DNA of 64,000 nucleotides from Oscheius sp. JU75 (lineage: Eukaryota > Nematoda > Chromadorea > Rhabditida > Rhabditidae): assembly GCA_037178855.1 (NCBI GenBank), contig JASJZC010000002.1:62001-126000 (forward strand), read 5' to 3'. How positions within the stretch are numbered: the first letter of the stretch is position 1; every line of letters starts with the position of its first letter. Below the pieces are notes generated by a model that saw nothing but the letters and a program-made list of their open reading frames with translations, was not told where the DNA came from and searched no databases. A program made the translations under genes and the position numbers. Shown here piece by piece: positions 21,755 through 32,033 of the stretch.

Positions 21755-24700
21755 ATGAAATATGTCGTTGTTGGCGGCGGAATTGCTGGTGTTTCTTGTG
21801 CCTACGAACTGCTAAAGAATCTACGAAGTCCCGATGACGAAGTCGTCTTAATTTCTGCCAGCGAGCACGTCAAAACGGTCAGCAATTGGACAAAGGTGAA
21901 CCTTTTCTCATTTTCTATGGAAGTTTGGAAAAATCTAACAATGAAAGAAGCCTTGATTTGGTCGATAATACCTCAAGGTGCCCTAGTACAGAGCCTGCAT
22001 ATGCTTGGTTCGATTACCGTCGCTGACAAATCTTTTCACTAGACTATTAGGTATTAGTTCGGTAGGCAGCCCCCTGCAAAATTTTCAAAAACCAGATTTT
22101 GCTTTTGTCCAAGCGAAGTCTCTGAATGACGGTAATTGCCACACTCTGTATTATCGGATATTCTGAGAAGGAAAAGGCATGGGAAAGGTTACCAACGGGA
22201 GAAATTAACAGTTTAACAAATATTTGCCCTAAAGAGGCGATAGCCAGAACTGTTTAATAAAATTTGTTCTAATAACATCTTTCAGCTCGGTCAATTCGCA
22301 GAATATTTCACGGTGACCGAGAGCAGCCTCTTTCCAGTCGACAAACGCTTCACTTTTATGAAGAGACGAGTCACAGGATGGATATCCAGAGAAAAAGTAG
22401 TTGTTTTGTCTTCATTTTTCCAAACAATATTTCGTTTTTGGTACTCCAAACCGTGGCAGGAGCCGTCTCCTACGACCGACTCAACATTGCCACCGGGGCA
22501 TGGCCCCGCAGCCCGTACAAAAGTTCCAAGATTTTCGTTCTAAGGTACATTCTGGGCTTGACTTTGATAGGAATCCAATTTTCTAGGGACGCTGACTCGG
22601 CCACCCGTCTTCAGCAGCTGCTAAAGGATAAGAAAAGCGTGGCCATCATCGGGAACGGTGGAATTGCCACGGAGCTCGTCTACGAGCTCCGAAACGTCAA
22701 TATTGACTGGATCATCCGCGACCGCTACCCGAGCTCGGTCTTTTTTCTGCCCGAAGTCTCGAAATTTCTGGAGAGGCGCGTCTTGGCCGGAAGAACAGAA
22801 GGCTCGAAGACGGCCGGATTGATCAAGAGGGAACGATTCGAGGTGGAGCCGACAGCGAGTGGAGACGGCTGCGCGCTCGGACCCGATTGGAATTCGTCTG
22901 TGCTGCTGAAAGGAGGCTCCGAGGTCAGTTTTTTTTTTTTGGATTGGCGACCCGGATGACCTTAAACATTTTCAATAACATGTAATCTTCAGTCGTACGA
23001 TTCCAAACCCAGCATATACCGATCCCCTATTAGAAAAGTTTGTTTTGAGTAATGGTCGTCTAATCTCTGCCACGGTATGGATGGCAGATAGAAAGGAAGA
23101 GGGGTCGCGCAGACCATGAAAAATCAACAAGAGGGCCCCTTTAGGGTAAGAAAAGAAGCCGCGGAAAACTTTTTGATGGCAGGGATCCAGTTGACTCGTG
23201 TTTTTCAGAGTAAACTGCACCGGAAAAGTAAAAAAACATAATTATTTCGAATCAAATTATTAGATAAAAAAACTTCTAGAGAATGCATGAGCTTATAAAA
23301 TAATGGATTTGTGGAATCGGACCTGGGTTGTTTGACTCTCAATGACGCCACTTATCAGGGCACCAACTCAGCTCAGCAAACTGTACAAAATGGTACTTTA
23401 CAATAATTAAGACCTAGGGTAGTGGGCATGTCAATTAGGCCCGTGCCAGTAAGGTGCATTTTTGGGGGAAGAAAATTCCCAAAAAAAAACTTGGCGCCCA
23501 ATTTGAACAAGCTTGGGATGGCCTACAGAGCTTATGTTCAAAGTGGGCGCCAAGTTCTTTCGAACAGTTTTCCTTCCCCCTAAAAATGCGCCTTACCGGC
23601 ACGGGCCTAATTAACATGCCTATCGGGCAGGATTGCACCCCTGGTCTCTCGCTTCGTAATCCTTAAAAGTTGTTTCTTGAGCTCTCAAAAAGGATTCCAG
23701 GACCACCAAGTGCACTTCCACTGCTCGACCGAAGTTCTCAGTGTGAGAGAAGAGAACAATCGGCTCGAGCTGACCCTCTCCGATGGCTCCACCATCGTCT
23801 CCGAGCTGGCAATTTGGGCGATAGGCGTCGATCCGGCTACTGAACTCTGGAAAGAGGTATTCCTGTATTTTTTATCCGTAAATTTTCATCACTTTTCTGC
23901 TTAAATTGGCCGAAGATGGCGGAATTCTCGTCGATGAGCAGATGCGTACGTCTGTTAAGGATGTCTTCGCCTGCGGCGATGTGTGTACAGTTAACTGGAA
24001 GAATAGGTCGACCTCGTGGAAACAGATGCGACTGTGGACGCAGGCTCGACAGATGGGACTCTACGCCGCCCGAACCATGCTGGCAGCTGGGGGAGAGAAG
24101 ACAGAGTTGGACTTCTGTTTTGAGCTCTTCGCCCACGTTACCTACTTCTGTGGAATGAAGGTGAGCTGGTTCAAAAGATGGCCTTTTTATCGAAAAAGGT
24201 GGGCTGTCGCCTGACGGAGATTGAACCCGGGACGTGCGAGCCGAGAGGGCATCTCTTTCCAATGTACCAACTGTTTTGCTAAAATTTTGAAGAGCCGTAA
24301 CTGTAAAACCACAAGTAGACAGTTCTGTGGCCACAACCGCTTTTTTAGACTGCTTGGTGACCAGCAGCTCTTAAGCGAGATTAAAAATACTTACTCAGGT
24401 TCGAAAACTCTACCAAATAATACTTCACGAACAATTTGACCATGGGATCGAACCCGAGTCACTTGCGTCAAAGCCCTCAGTGTATACGATAGATCACAGG
24501 CAGATGGCTTCAGATCCAGACAAACGGATAATATAAAATAGCTGTTCCCAGGACCTTCACACGTTATCTAGGCTCAGAGACAGCGGTTGGCAGACAAACA
24601 CACGCACGGAAAACTGCAAACTGGCGCTTTTTTGACTGGAAATCTAGAGAAAAGCACTGTTTTTTTTCACCCGATATGAGCGGAAAACTGGTCAGAAAAC

Positions 24701-25220
24701 GTTGTTTCTGAACAAACTAACGATGAAGAATCACTTTTCAATGCAGGGGATTCGAACACCAATCTGTTTTTTACGTTTTCCAAGCGAGGACTTTACCATT
24801 GCACTACTTGTGCAGAAAATTGAAGAGATATAACTTTGCACAAAACAGAATAAAACAACTTTTTAAAAATAAAGAAGTGGCATTTCGACGAGCTGATTCT
24901 AGTATAGTTGCCAATTTTTTTTCCAGGTTGTTCTTATCGGCGACTACAAGGCCGAACGGCAGCCGGCCGACGTCTGGTACACCCGGGAGCGAATAATCGG
25001 CGAGGACGAGTACGTCTGCTGCGTCATGGCCCATCATCGAGTCGTCGGAGCCACGCTGATAGGTTTTTTTGCCTTCTACACCAGTCTTAGACGTAATTTT
25101 GCAGGTGAAACGCATCTGGAAGAGACGCTGGAGAACCTAATCCTGAACCAGACGGACCTCTCTCAGCTGGAAGAACATTTCCTGGATCCCGGCATAGATA
25201 TTGAAGACTATTTCGACTAA
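21755..25220 (+). CDS. PYROXD1: PYROXD1-like pyridine nucleotide-disulfide oxidoreductase
   Basis: FAD/NAD(P)H oxidoreductase; the family protects the RtcB tRNA ligase and has reductase activity. Exons 21755-21895, 22286-22396, 22460-22544, 22587-22923, 23701-23856, about 23909-24160, 24927-25062, 25105-25220. FAD loop [16 protein letters not shown] at the N-terminus, second nucleotide loop [17 protein letters not shown], then [29 protein letters not shown], and a C-terminus [27 protein letters not shown] nearly identical to human. Two junctions (2/3 and 5/6) do not keep frame with any canonical splice sites I can find; each is off by one base. AATAAA overlaps the stop at 25219-25224. CTCAG directly precedes the ATG. 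Confidence 0.9.
23310..23374 (-). repeat. tRNA-like relic
   Basis: Minus strand: GCTGAGTTGGTGCCCTGAT, A-box-like, and CCAGGTCCGATTCC, B-box-like. Lies in PYROXD1 intron 4. Confidence 0.45.
23424..23620. mobile_element. Fold-back element
   Basis: About 80-90 base arms in inverted orientation: the left end GGGCATGTCAATTAGGCCCG and right end CGGGCCTAATTAACATGCC mirror each other, and inner parts (AAGGTGCATTTTTGGGGGAA against TTCCCCCTAAAAATGCGCCTT; TTGGCGCCCA against TGGGCGCCAA) continue the palindrome to a loop of about 20 bases. No coding capacity. In PYROXD1 intron 4. Confidence 0.8.
24204..24271 (-). repeat. tRNA-like relic
   Basis: Minus strand: GTTGGTACATTGGAAAGAG and GGGTTCAATCTCCGTC. 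One of three tRNA-like sequences crowded into PYROXD1 intron 6. Confidence 0.5.
24443..24510 (-). repeat. tRNA-like relic
   Basis: Minus strand: AAGCCATCTGCCTGTGATC and a perfect B-box, GGGTTCGATCCC. Same family as 2868 and 7200. Confidence 0.55.
24743..24813 (-). repeat. tRNA-like relic
   Basis: Minus strand: GTAGTGCAATGGTAAAGTCC, A-box, and GGTGTTCGAATCCCCTG, B-box. The best-formed of the three in this intron, but the arms are imperfect. Confidence 0.55.
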
Positions 25221-25320
25221 TAAACCGATTTACTAAAGGAATAGAGAGCTCATGGTCAGGGGGAAGAGAAGTTAAGATTACACACAGAATTACGCTAGAT
25301 TATTATAGGAAACTGGGTCT

Positions 25321-27787
25321 CTAGGCGAAGTACTTGTTGCTGGCGTAGAGCTGCTGGTCGACACCGACAGTCACGGCTCCGGTCTGTTCGCGGAGGAACA
25401 TGCGGGCGCCGCGTTTCAGTCCGTGAGGGCGAAGGTAGTCCCAGGCAGATTGCCAGGTCAAAAAGGCCGGCGAGTAGGGCAGGAAACTGACAGCGAGACC
25501 TGAAAATAAGACGAGTCAAGTCGCGTCATTAGTAGCCCGTATCTTCCGTCGCTCTCCGTCAACCAAATCGAACAATCAGGCATTTTTGGAGCAAGCGTTT
25601 AAGTAGCTCAATTGAGAAACGCTTAGACTGGTACTGATGGGGTCGGGAACTAACCAGATCCAGCGACAGCCATGACGGTCGAGACGACCTGGTAGGGATA
25701 TCCGTGAGCCTGGACGACGAACGGGATAGCCAGGTCGACGAAGCGACGGACTTCGCGAACTTCCTTCTGCGACTTCTCGTCCTGGTTCTCGTACATGCCG
25801 ATGTGGAAGATGGTCCTCTCGGCCAGGAAAGTGAAGCCGTGAATGCCAGCCAAGACGAGAACCTCACCGATGATCTGGGGGACGAGACCGCTAAAAATGA
25901 CACGGTTTTTGAAAGGGAGAAAAAGCGATCAAACTGACGCGAAGAGTCCAGCCGGTCCTTCCTCGGTTCCAATGTGCCTGACGGCCTGGACGCAGGTGCC
26001 ATACTTGGTCTCGTTGCCGATCATCTGGGCGATTTGGCGGACCATGGCAACTGAAAAAAAAAGTGGACAGTAGGTAGTTTTTGAGCTAAGCAAGAATATG
26101 CAACGATATTTATGGGGTTCCGGTCTGCAAACCAAGCTAGACTTTGAAAGTTTTAGAGGAACGGTTGGTGTACTGGTAAGAGGCGCGTCGGAACCAAACG
26201 ACCCGGGTTCGATCCCCGTCAGTGACGGACTTTTTGAATAGGCTATTTCAAGAAGTACTGGTCATAGAAAAGCTCCTAAGATGAGAAATTGACTGGTTAA
26301 CTTGGTTTCGGGATCCCTAACAGGCAGCAAGAGGAAATGCTTAGTCTGTCAATATCATTTTCCTTTCAAAAACAGAGACAAACTGACCGGTGAGAGGACG
26401 ACTGGCAGTGACGGCGATGACACGGACGAAGCTGTCACGAATGAAGAGACGCAGCTTGCGACGGAAGCTTCTAGAGTCATCCAAATCGCGCTCCTCGATA
26501 TCCAGGTTCTCGGCCGGTCCTCCGAGCTCCTCGTAGTGCTTGTCAATGTACTTGCTCGTGAAATGGGTGGCGAGAGCCTCGACGACCAACTTGACAATGG
26601 CCGAGTCGAGTCCAGTGAAGAGACTGGCCCAGCCCTTGGCATCCTTCAGCTGACTGGCGTAACTGAACAGATTCGGCAGGAAGTAGGCATCGCGTCCAGC
26701 GCAGAGCCAGACCTTTCCCGTGCTGAGAGGGAAGGGTTCGTGTCCGAGCTGGATCAGGGTCTTGCAGCAGACGAGCGGGTAGGTGGCCGAGCCGACGACT
26801 CCCTTGGCCACGAGTCCCTTGATTAGACGTTCCTGAAAATTGGGTGTTATCCTCGAAAATAAGCTTCTATTTCGCGGAGTATTCGAGTATTTAGAGTCAA
26901 AAATTATACGGCAAATGGCATCTAAATGCAGCGACTGCGGCCACAGAACTGTCTAGCTGTGTTACTTCTGGCTTCAGAGCTGTCTAACTGATGTATGTGG
27001 CCTCTAAAGAGGCTAAAACTAGCGATTGTGGTTATAGGTTTCTGAACCGTTAAGCGGCTCGGCTCGAGCTGCTCGAGTTACAATGCGAATCCGCACGACG
27101 TTTTTTTTTTTAAAAATATATATTAGCAATGATTATTGAAGTATTAACCCTTTTTCGGTTTTTTCGAAGAAAATTTATTGGTAGAAGACGTAAATGTGGA
27201 AGTGAGCAAAAAACTTGGACACGTTTGTTCTTTGGCTTGAGCTCGAACCGGACTGCCGAGCAGCTTGACACGGTCTCTTCGCTTCGAGCAGTAAACTCGC
27301 TGTTCCAAGCATAATGAAGATGGGTGAGTCAAGAAAGATCAATTGGTAGAGAATGAATTTAACTCATTTCTAGTGTGCATCTTCCAAAATGGCTACCCGA
27401 CTCATACCGCTTTCTTGATTTCATGTCCATTTTATCCGGCTTGGAAAACAAGAATAGAAACAGGGCCAAGTGTATCAGATGTTATAACTGTCATTGACCC
27501 CTAAGGGGCGATAGTTTTATTTGTTCCAATAACTTTTCCACACTGAATATCTGTCTCCATCAAAGTAGTTACCTAATCTTTACTCTAAAAAAAATTTCAA
27601 ATCTACTGAATTTGAAGAAGAAATGTAACTCGAAACAATCTAATAAGTTTTCGCTCCAAACAATTTCTCCAAAACAAAAGTTGTTACGAAGGTCGATGAA
27701 AGTGACAAAAATCGAGTTTACCTCCTCTTCGGGCAGTCCGAAAATGCTGGCGTGAGGCTCTTGAATGACGGCGGGAGCGTTGGCCAT
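25321..27787 (-). CDS. MTCH2: Mitochondrial carrier homologue 2 (MTCH2 type)
   Basis: Outer-membrane member of the SLC25 fold; in animals MTCH2 acts as an insertase and metabolic regulator. Minus-strand exons 27787-27722, 26832-26388, 26050-25939, 25890-25655, 25499-25321; 345 aa. Family features: GSATYPLVCCKTLIQLGHEP, GWASLFTGLDSAIVKLVVEA, SFVRVIAVTASRPLTVAMVRQ, EEGPAGLFAGLVPQIIGEVL, and a C-terminal GLKRGARMFLREQTGAVTVG. The canonical carrier PxD/E-x-x-K/R motifs are degenerate, as usual for MTCH proteins. The start is preceded by a T-rich acceptor (about 27811), 192 bases after the TRIP4 stop, consistent with co-transcription. Confidence 0.93.
26163..26229 (+). repeat. tRNA-like relic
   Basis: GTTGGTGTACTGGTAAGAG (A-box) and CGGGTTCGATCCCCG (perfect B-box), on the strand opposite to the host gene. 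The acceptor stem does not close. Confidence 0.6.
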
Positions 27788-27978
27788 TCTGGCGACAATT
27801 GGGGTTCCTAAATAAGAGTTGAAACAAGGTAAAGTCTGAAAAGGTAAGAGATGGCTAGAAACCACTTTTTTGAACGAGAAGAGACAAAAATTACGAACTT
27901 TATACACCCGAAAAGAAACGCGATCACATTGAGATTTACCGAGAGAGGAGAATGACAAAATCGTGGGAGGAGGTCCTC

Positions 27979-30900
27979 CTATTTGAAAACGTCGACCATG
28001 GCCTTGCGCATCTCCTTGTCCAGCTGGAACAGTGACTCCTCTTTTGGTGGGACGTAGGGAATCGGAATGCGCAGCGGCTCCGAAACCGTGAAGATGAGCA
28101 CAAAATCACCAGTTCCAGCCACTTTTTGGGAGCTTCCATGCTGAAAAAGAGGACGAAAGTTAAAGTTTAAAGCGAGTGCATACGGCTTGTCCCCAAGCCT
28201 TATGGTTTAGTACATTAAGAACATCTATATGCCGCGTGAAAAATCAGCGCGGCCTTTGCCTATGGCTCGGTTAACGGTTCGACCACAAACCAAAAAGGAC
28301 TCGGGATCGTTTTTCAATATTCTTTTCACGCGCGTCGAATTCAAATGGGGTAACGGTATACGTTCGCTTTAAGTTGTCTCTAAAACCATCTGTCTGTGGC
28401 CAAGAGTGGACACGAGGGACCCGGGTTCGATCCCGTCCGAGGTCCTAATTAGCCGTTGTGGCTTCAAAGCGGTCTAACAGAGGTGGTTGTGGCCTCATAA
28501 AGGGACAGTCCTTCAATGTTTTAGCTCAAACAGTTGGTGTAGTGGTAAGTGGCGCCACTCTCGTACCAGACGACCCGGTCCCCGTGGATGGCAAACTTTT
28601 GGAACAGACTGTTTTGAAGAGAAAAGGGCATGGGGAGGGCTTCCAAGAATTTGTCAGGAACACATAATATTTAGGCCCAAAAAAGCGATTGTTCTACAAA
28701 AAAAACCGACCTCCTGTTCGAATTCCTTCCTTGTGAGACAGTCATCGACGAAAACGCGTCCATGTAGACTACCCGGCGTGTAATCCAGTCCAATTGCTGT
28801 CGAATCCTTGCAGAACTCTCGTACGGCCTTCTCAATAGCCTCGATTTTGGTGGATCTCGCGTAGGAGGTGATGAAGACGGGTCCCTTAAGCTGGATGTCC
28901 TCACGCCAGCGCAAGAAGCGTATTTTCCCGGCAGCTGCCAGCGTGGCCAGAGGTTGCTCGATGGCCAGCGCGTAGCCGCGACGTTCGACATCGAGCTGCG
29001 CGAGCTCCTCGTTCATCATCGTCACAGATTCCACGTCCTGGAAGTCGCCAACATTCGTCCGGAATGTCGTCCCGTAGTCTTTCGTGTACTGAAAGAGAGT
29101 TATTAGAAAATGCCTAATCCATCTTAAGCGTTCAATTTCGGTGTGTCAACAGCATTCAACCAGCCGTCTATGTAATGTAGTCTTGACTTAGCATTGACAG
29201 CAGGCGGCTGCGCCGCTTCTTCAATGGCCTAAGTTCCCAAGTTCCCCAAAAGCTGACTTGCCAACATATAATTCTTAATATGCCACGACTTGCCAGCTTT
29301 TTTCACGTGGTGATGTACGGACGGACGGCGACTATCGCACTTTAGCAGCAGAGATATTGAATATATAGTCTATTTCCAACGTCCAGCGGCACCTGAATTT
29401 GAACGCTGACGGCCCAGTATTTGCACGCGAACAAAAAATTCCAAAACTTTGATTTTTCTCCATTTTCCGCATACTTTTTACAAATTCTGACTGTGTAGCC
29501 GAATTCTAGACATGCATAAATCTACTTGACAACAAATTTAGGGGAAATATCTAAGAAAAACGTTGAAATGGCCAAAATATGTGAGGAGAGCCCCATTTTC
29601 GGCTTCCACGCTTTTTTAGGGGTTTTTCTAGCAGATTTTTCTACAAAATGGGTGTCAAGTAGATATTCTTAGGCCCCGAATTCAATGCCAATGTTAAAAC
29701 AACGAAAAAACGGCTGTAAACACTCAAAAATAGCGAATCTGAGCCCGGGCTACTGTAATTTCCTCGCAAGACCTTTCGCATTCTACCTTTAAAGAATTCG
29801 TAAGTGCCGCTGGAGGTTGGAAATAGACTATAGCAATAGAGCAATGAACTGTCTAACGATGTTTACCAGTTTTATGAGAAACTTTGGTCGGGCGTAGGGA
29901 TCGAACTTGACACGAATTTGTAATCAGGGCGCTAACCGACTGAGCCATTCGGACCAGTTCGCGTCCAGGTCTCGCAAAGCCTTGAATGTTGATATGAGAC
30001 AACTTTCTGTAACTCTAAGAAGTAATGTACGTACTCATGCCGTAGCCGCGCACAACAGCTCAGTGGCTAGCGCGCTAATTCTACGATTGAACCCGGATTC
30101 AATCCCTGTCGATGCTTTTTGGATTAGTACAGTCAGATAAGTAATAGCAAAAAAAAAGCCTACTTTTGGCACAAAGCCCTTGGGAATCCATCGGGCGTCG
30201 ACGGCCGTCTCTCCAATTGCCTCCATGGCTTTGCGTCTCTCTTCGGATTTGTCCAGAATCTCCTGAATGACCGGATCAAACTCGTTCGTCGTGCCGCGAG
30301 CCCCCTTCTCCTCGGTCACGCTCAGATCCGCGAGATTCAAACTTAGCACGAGCTGCCTCTTTCGCAGTTCCTTCATCTCCTTGAGCTCTTCCTGTCGCCT
30401 GCGAATCCGCTTGCGCTCCTCATGCGTCAAGAAGGGATCCTTTTCCGCGTTGCTGTAGTCACTCTCAAGATCGTTTACTCGTGTTCGTCGTTCGGAATCC
30501 GCGTCTGCGGCCAGCAGCTTGTTCCGGAACTCCGTGGCCAGCTCGAGATCGCTGCCCGCCTCGAAGAGCGACACACCCTGGAAAAAGACAATTTCTGTAT
30601 TATACAAACCAACAGGCAAACAAAGAAACAGAGTCCGCCACAGAAACCATCGCGCTTTAGATAATAGAGATGGCATGGGGAAGAACAAAAAAGAAGAAAC
30701 TGACCCTTTCTCCCTCATATGGCCTGCCCGTAATCTTCTCGTAGAGTTCTACGGCCTTCTTCGACCCCCGGTCCAGGATTTCCTTTTCCTCCATCGTGCA
30801 GACGAGCCGCCCACAGCTGAGGCATGGACCGCTGCCCTCCTGCTTGCAGACGATTTTGCCGCATCCAAGACAGTTCATGACGAGCTCGTGCTTTCGGGCC

Positions 30901-31089
30901 TGGCACCGGCAGGCGTGTCTTCCTACAAAATTTAGTTTCATAGGCTCTTAGATTCAACAAACCTGGCCTAAGTGGATCGACTATCGACGCCTCATTCCTA
31001 GCCGCCAGGGCGTTCCTCTGCTGGGCGACTCCTCCAGCCGTAGAGCTTCCTGCCTGTGGCTGATTACGGCTCTTTTGGCCCTTGCCCAT
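27979..31089 (-). CDS. TRIP4: TRIP4/ASC-1 homologue, activating signal cointegrator 1
   Basis: Zinc-finger plus ASCH-domain subunit of the ASC-1 complex, known in human for transcription coactivation and resolving collided ribosomes. Minus-strand exons 31089-30963, 30922-30705, 30577-30164, 29088-28711, 28140-27979; 432 aa. The finger reads HACRCQARKHELVMNCLGCG, then KIVCKQEGSGPCLSCGRLVC, almost as in human. A charged helix (EERKRIRRRQEELKEMKELR) follows, then the ASCH domain (YALAIEQPLATLAAAGKIRF .. PGSLHGRVFVDDCLTRKEF) and a C-terminal PIPYVPPKEESLFQLDKEMR. Introns 3 and 4 carry tRNA-like relics and a 461-base transposon-like element. Confidence 0.95.
28396..28445 (+). repeat. tRNA-like B-box fragment
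   Basis: CCCGGGTTCGATCCCGTC is a perfect B-box; the A-box half is barely recognisable. In the gap between exons 4 and 5 of TRIP4. Confidence 0.4.
28530..28591 (+). repeat. tRNA-like relic
   Basis: CAGTTGGTGTAGTGGTAAGT matches the A-box half of the copy at 26163, and ACGACCCGG..CCCCG its B-box half with a deletion. Clearly the same dispersed sequence. Confidence 0.5.
29203..29353 (+). repeat. GGCTGCGCCGCTTC repeat, copy 1
   Basis: Starts GGCGGCTGCGCCGCTTCTTC and ends CGCACTTTAGCAGCAGAGAT, with ATGCCACGACTTGCCAGCTT inside. Related copies at 39455-39628 and 39818-39977, and an end fragment near 30650. Immediately left of the element at 29368. Confidence 0.65.
29368..29828. mobile_element. TA-flanked element, copy A (461 bases)
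   Basis: Left end GTCTATTTCCAACGTCCAGC and right end GCTGGAGGTTGGAAATAGAC form terminal inverted repeats bordered by TA (29366-29367; 29829-29830). About 85 percent alike by eye to 46819-47287. No coding capacity seen. In TRIP4 intron 3. Confidence 0.82.
29890..29955 (-). repeat. tRNA-like relic
   Basis: Minus strand: GAATGGCTCAGTCGGTTAGC, a near-ideal A-box, and AAGTTCGATCCCTACGC, B-box. Arms otherwise imperfect. Confidence 0.55.
30046..30115 (+). repeat. tRNA-like relic
   Basis: ACAGCTCAGTGGCTAGCGC, A-box, and CCGGATTCAATCCCTGTC, B-box, 90 bases from the opposite-strand copy at 29890. Confidence 0.55.
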
Positions 31090-31736
31090 TTTCTGGAAGA
31101 AAATGGCTGAAAATTACCATAAAAACATGAGAAAAATGGTTATTCTACGACAAGACATTTTCCCATAGTTCTATCAAGAAACACGTTTTCCTTGATGATC
31201 CAGATATAGAGCAAGGCTCCGAAAATGACCTTTTCTGGCGTGGTAAACTTAAATCTGCGGTCTATTTTCCGTTTTCTGAGGCTATATGCGAAAAATACTG
31301 CAAAAGAGTCGTGTCAGTTGCATTGAGAAAAAGACTTTCTGAACATTTCGACCCATAAACCAGTTTCAAATAATCAAAACAGGGTCGAGAACAGTTTTTA
31401 GGTGCATCGTCAACGACAAACATGTTGTAAAGCGGCTAAAAACTGTTGTCGATCTTTGAAGAATCATTAAATACACGAATCCGGGCACTTTGGGAGGGGG
31501 GAATCTGTCTGGGACCGACTAGATTACAATTTTTCGACATGATTCAAAGATAGATTTCCCGAGATTGATTTCACGGCAAAAATTTTGCGAAAAATGAAAA
31601 TACTAATGCAAAATGATGAGAAGCAAGTAACAATGGTCAGGAACCGAGGTAGCAAAGAATAAACACGTTTAAGAGATAATTTATCGGGGAAAAACTAAAA
31701 ATCAACAAATGTACTCGAATGAAAGAACAATTTGAC
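31090..31736. other. Intergenic, COA4 to TRIP4
   Basis: AT-rich, no supported ORF or repeat. Probably the COA4 3' end and TRIP4 upstream region. Confidence 0.5.
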
Positions 31737-32033
31737 CTAAAATAACCAGAATCGTTTAACCTTCTTCTCCTCTTTCGGCTCTTCAACGGGTTTCGGGGGG
31801 GCTTCCTTCGGCACCTCCTGCTTTCTTGCCTCGACCATGCACTCGCGGAACTTATTCAGCTGCTCCTGGCACTGTCGCCAGTCCTTCCTCTCGGCCATGC
31901 AGTCCACGACGGCCAGATGCTGGTCCCAGCAGCCACTGCGCCGAATCAGTGTCTCGACACGGTCCTCTTCGGCCTCGTCACGTGCCCAATGTGACAGAGG
32001 TGGCTTCTCCGTGCTGGTCGTCGGCTCCGTCAT
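31737..32033 (-). CDS. COA4: COA4-like twin CX9C protein
   Basis: Intermembrane-space cytochrome c oxidase assembly factor. Single coding exon, 98 aa (human 87). The core is CWDQHLAVVDC and CQEQLNKFRECM, two CX9C motifs around RKDWRQ, matching the human order CAASHFAVQEC..HQDWRQ..CQPQVQAFKDC. The tail is proline/lysine-rich (PKEAPPKPVEEPKEEKK). An AG acceptor (TTTTCAG, about 32044) lies just upstream of the ATG. With PET100, this is the second complex IV assembly gene in the window. Confidence 0.88.
   Translation of the reverse strand: MTEPTTSTEKPPLSHWARDEAEEDRVETLIRRSGCWDQHLAVVDCMAERKDWRQCQEQLNKFRECMVEARKQEVPKEAPPKPVEEPKEEKKVKRFWLF

Noticed and set aside
26163..26229. A working tRNA gene
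   Set aside because: The A- and B-boxes are good but the acceptor stem does not pair, so it is listed as a relic. The same holds for the other tRNA-like sequences.
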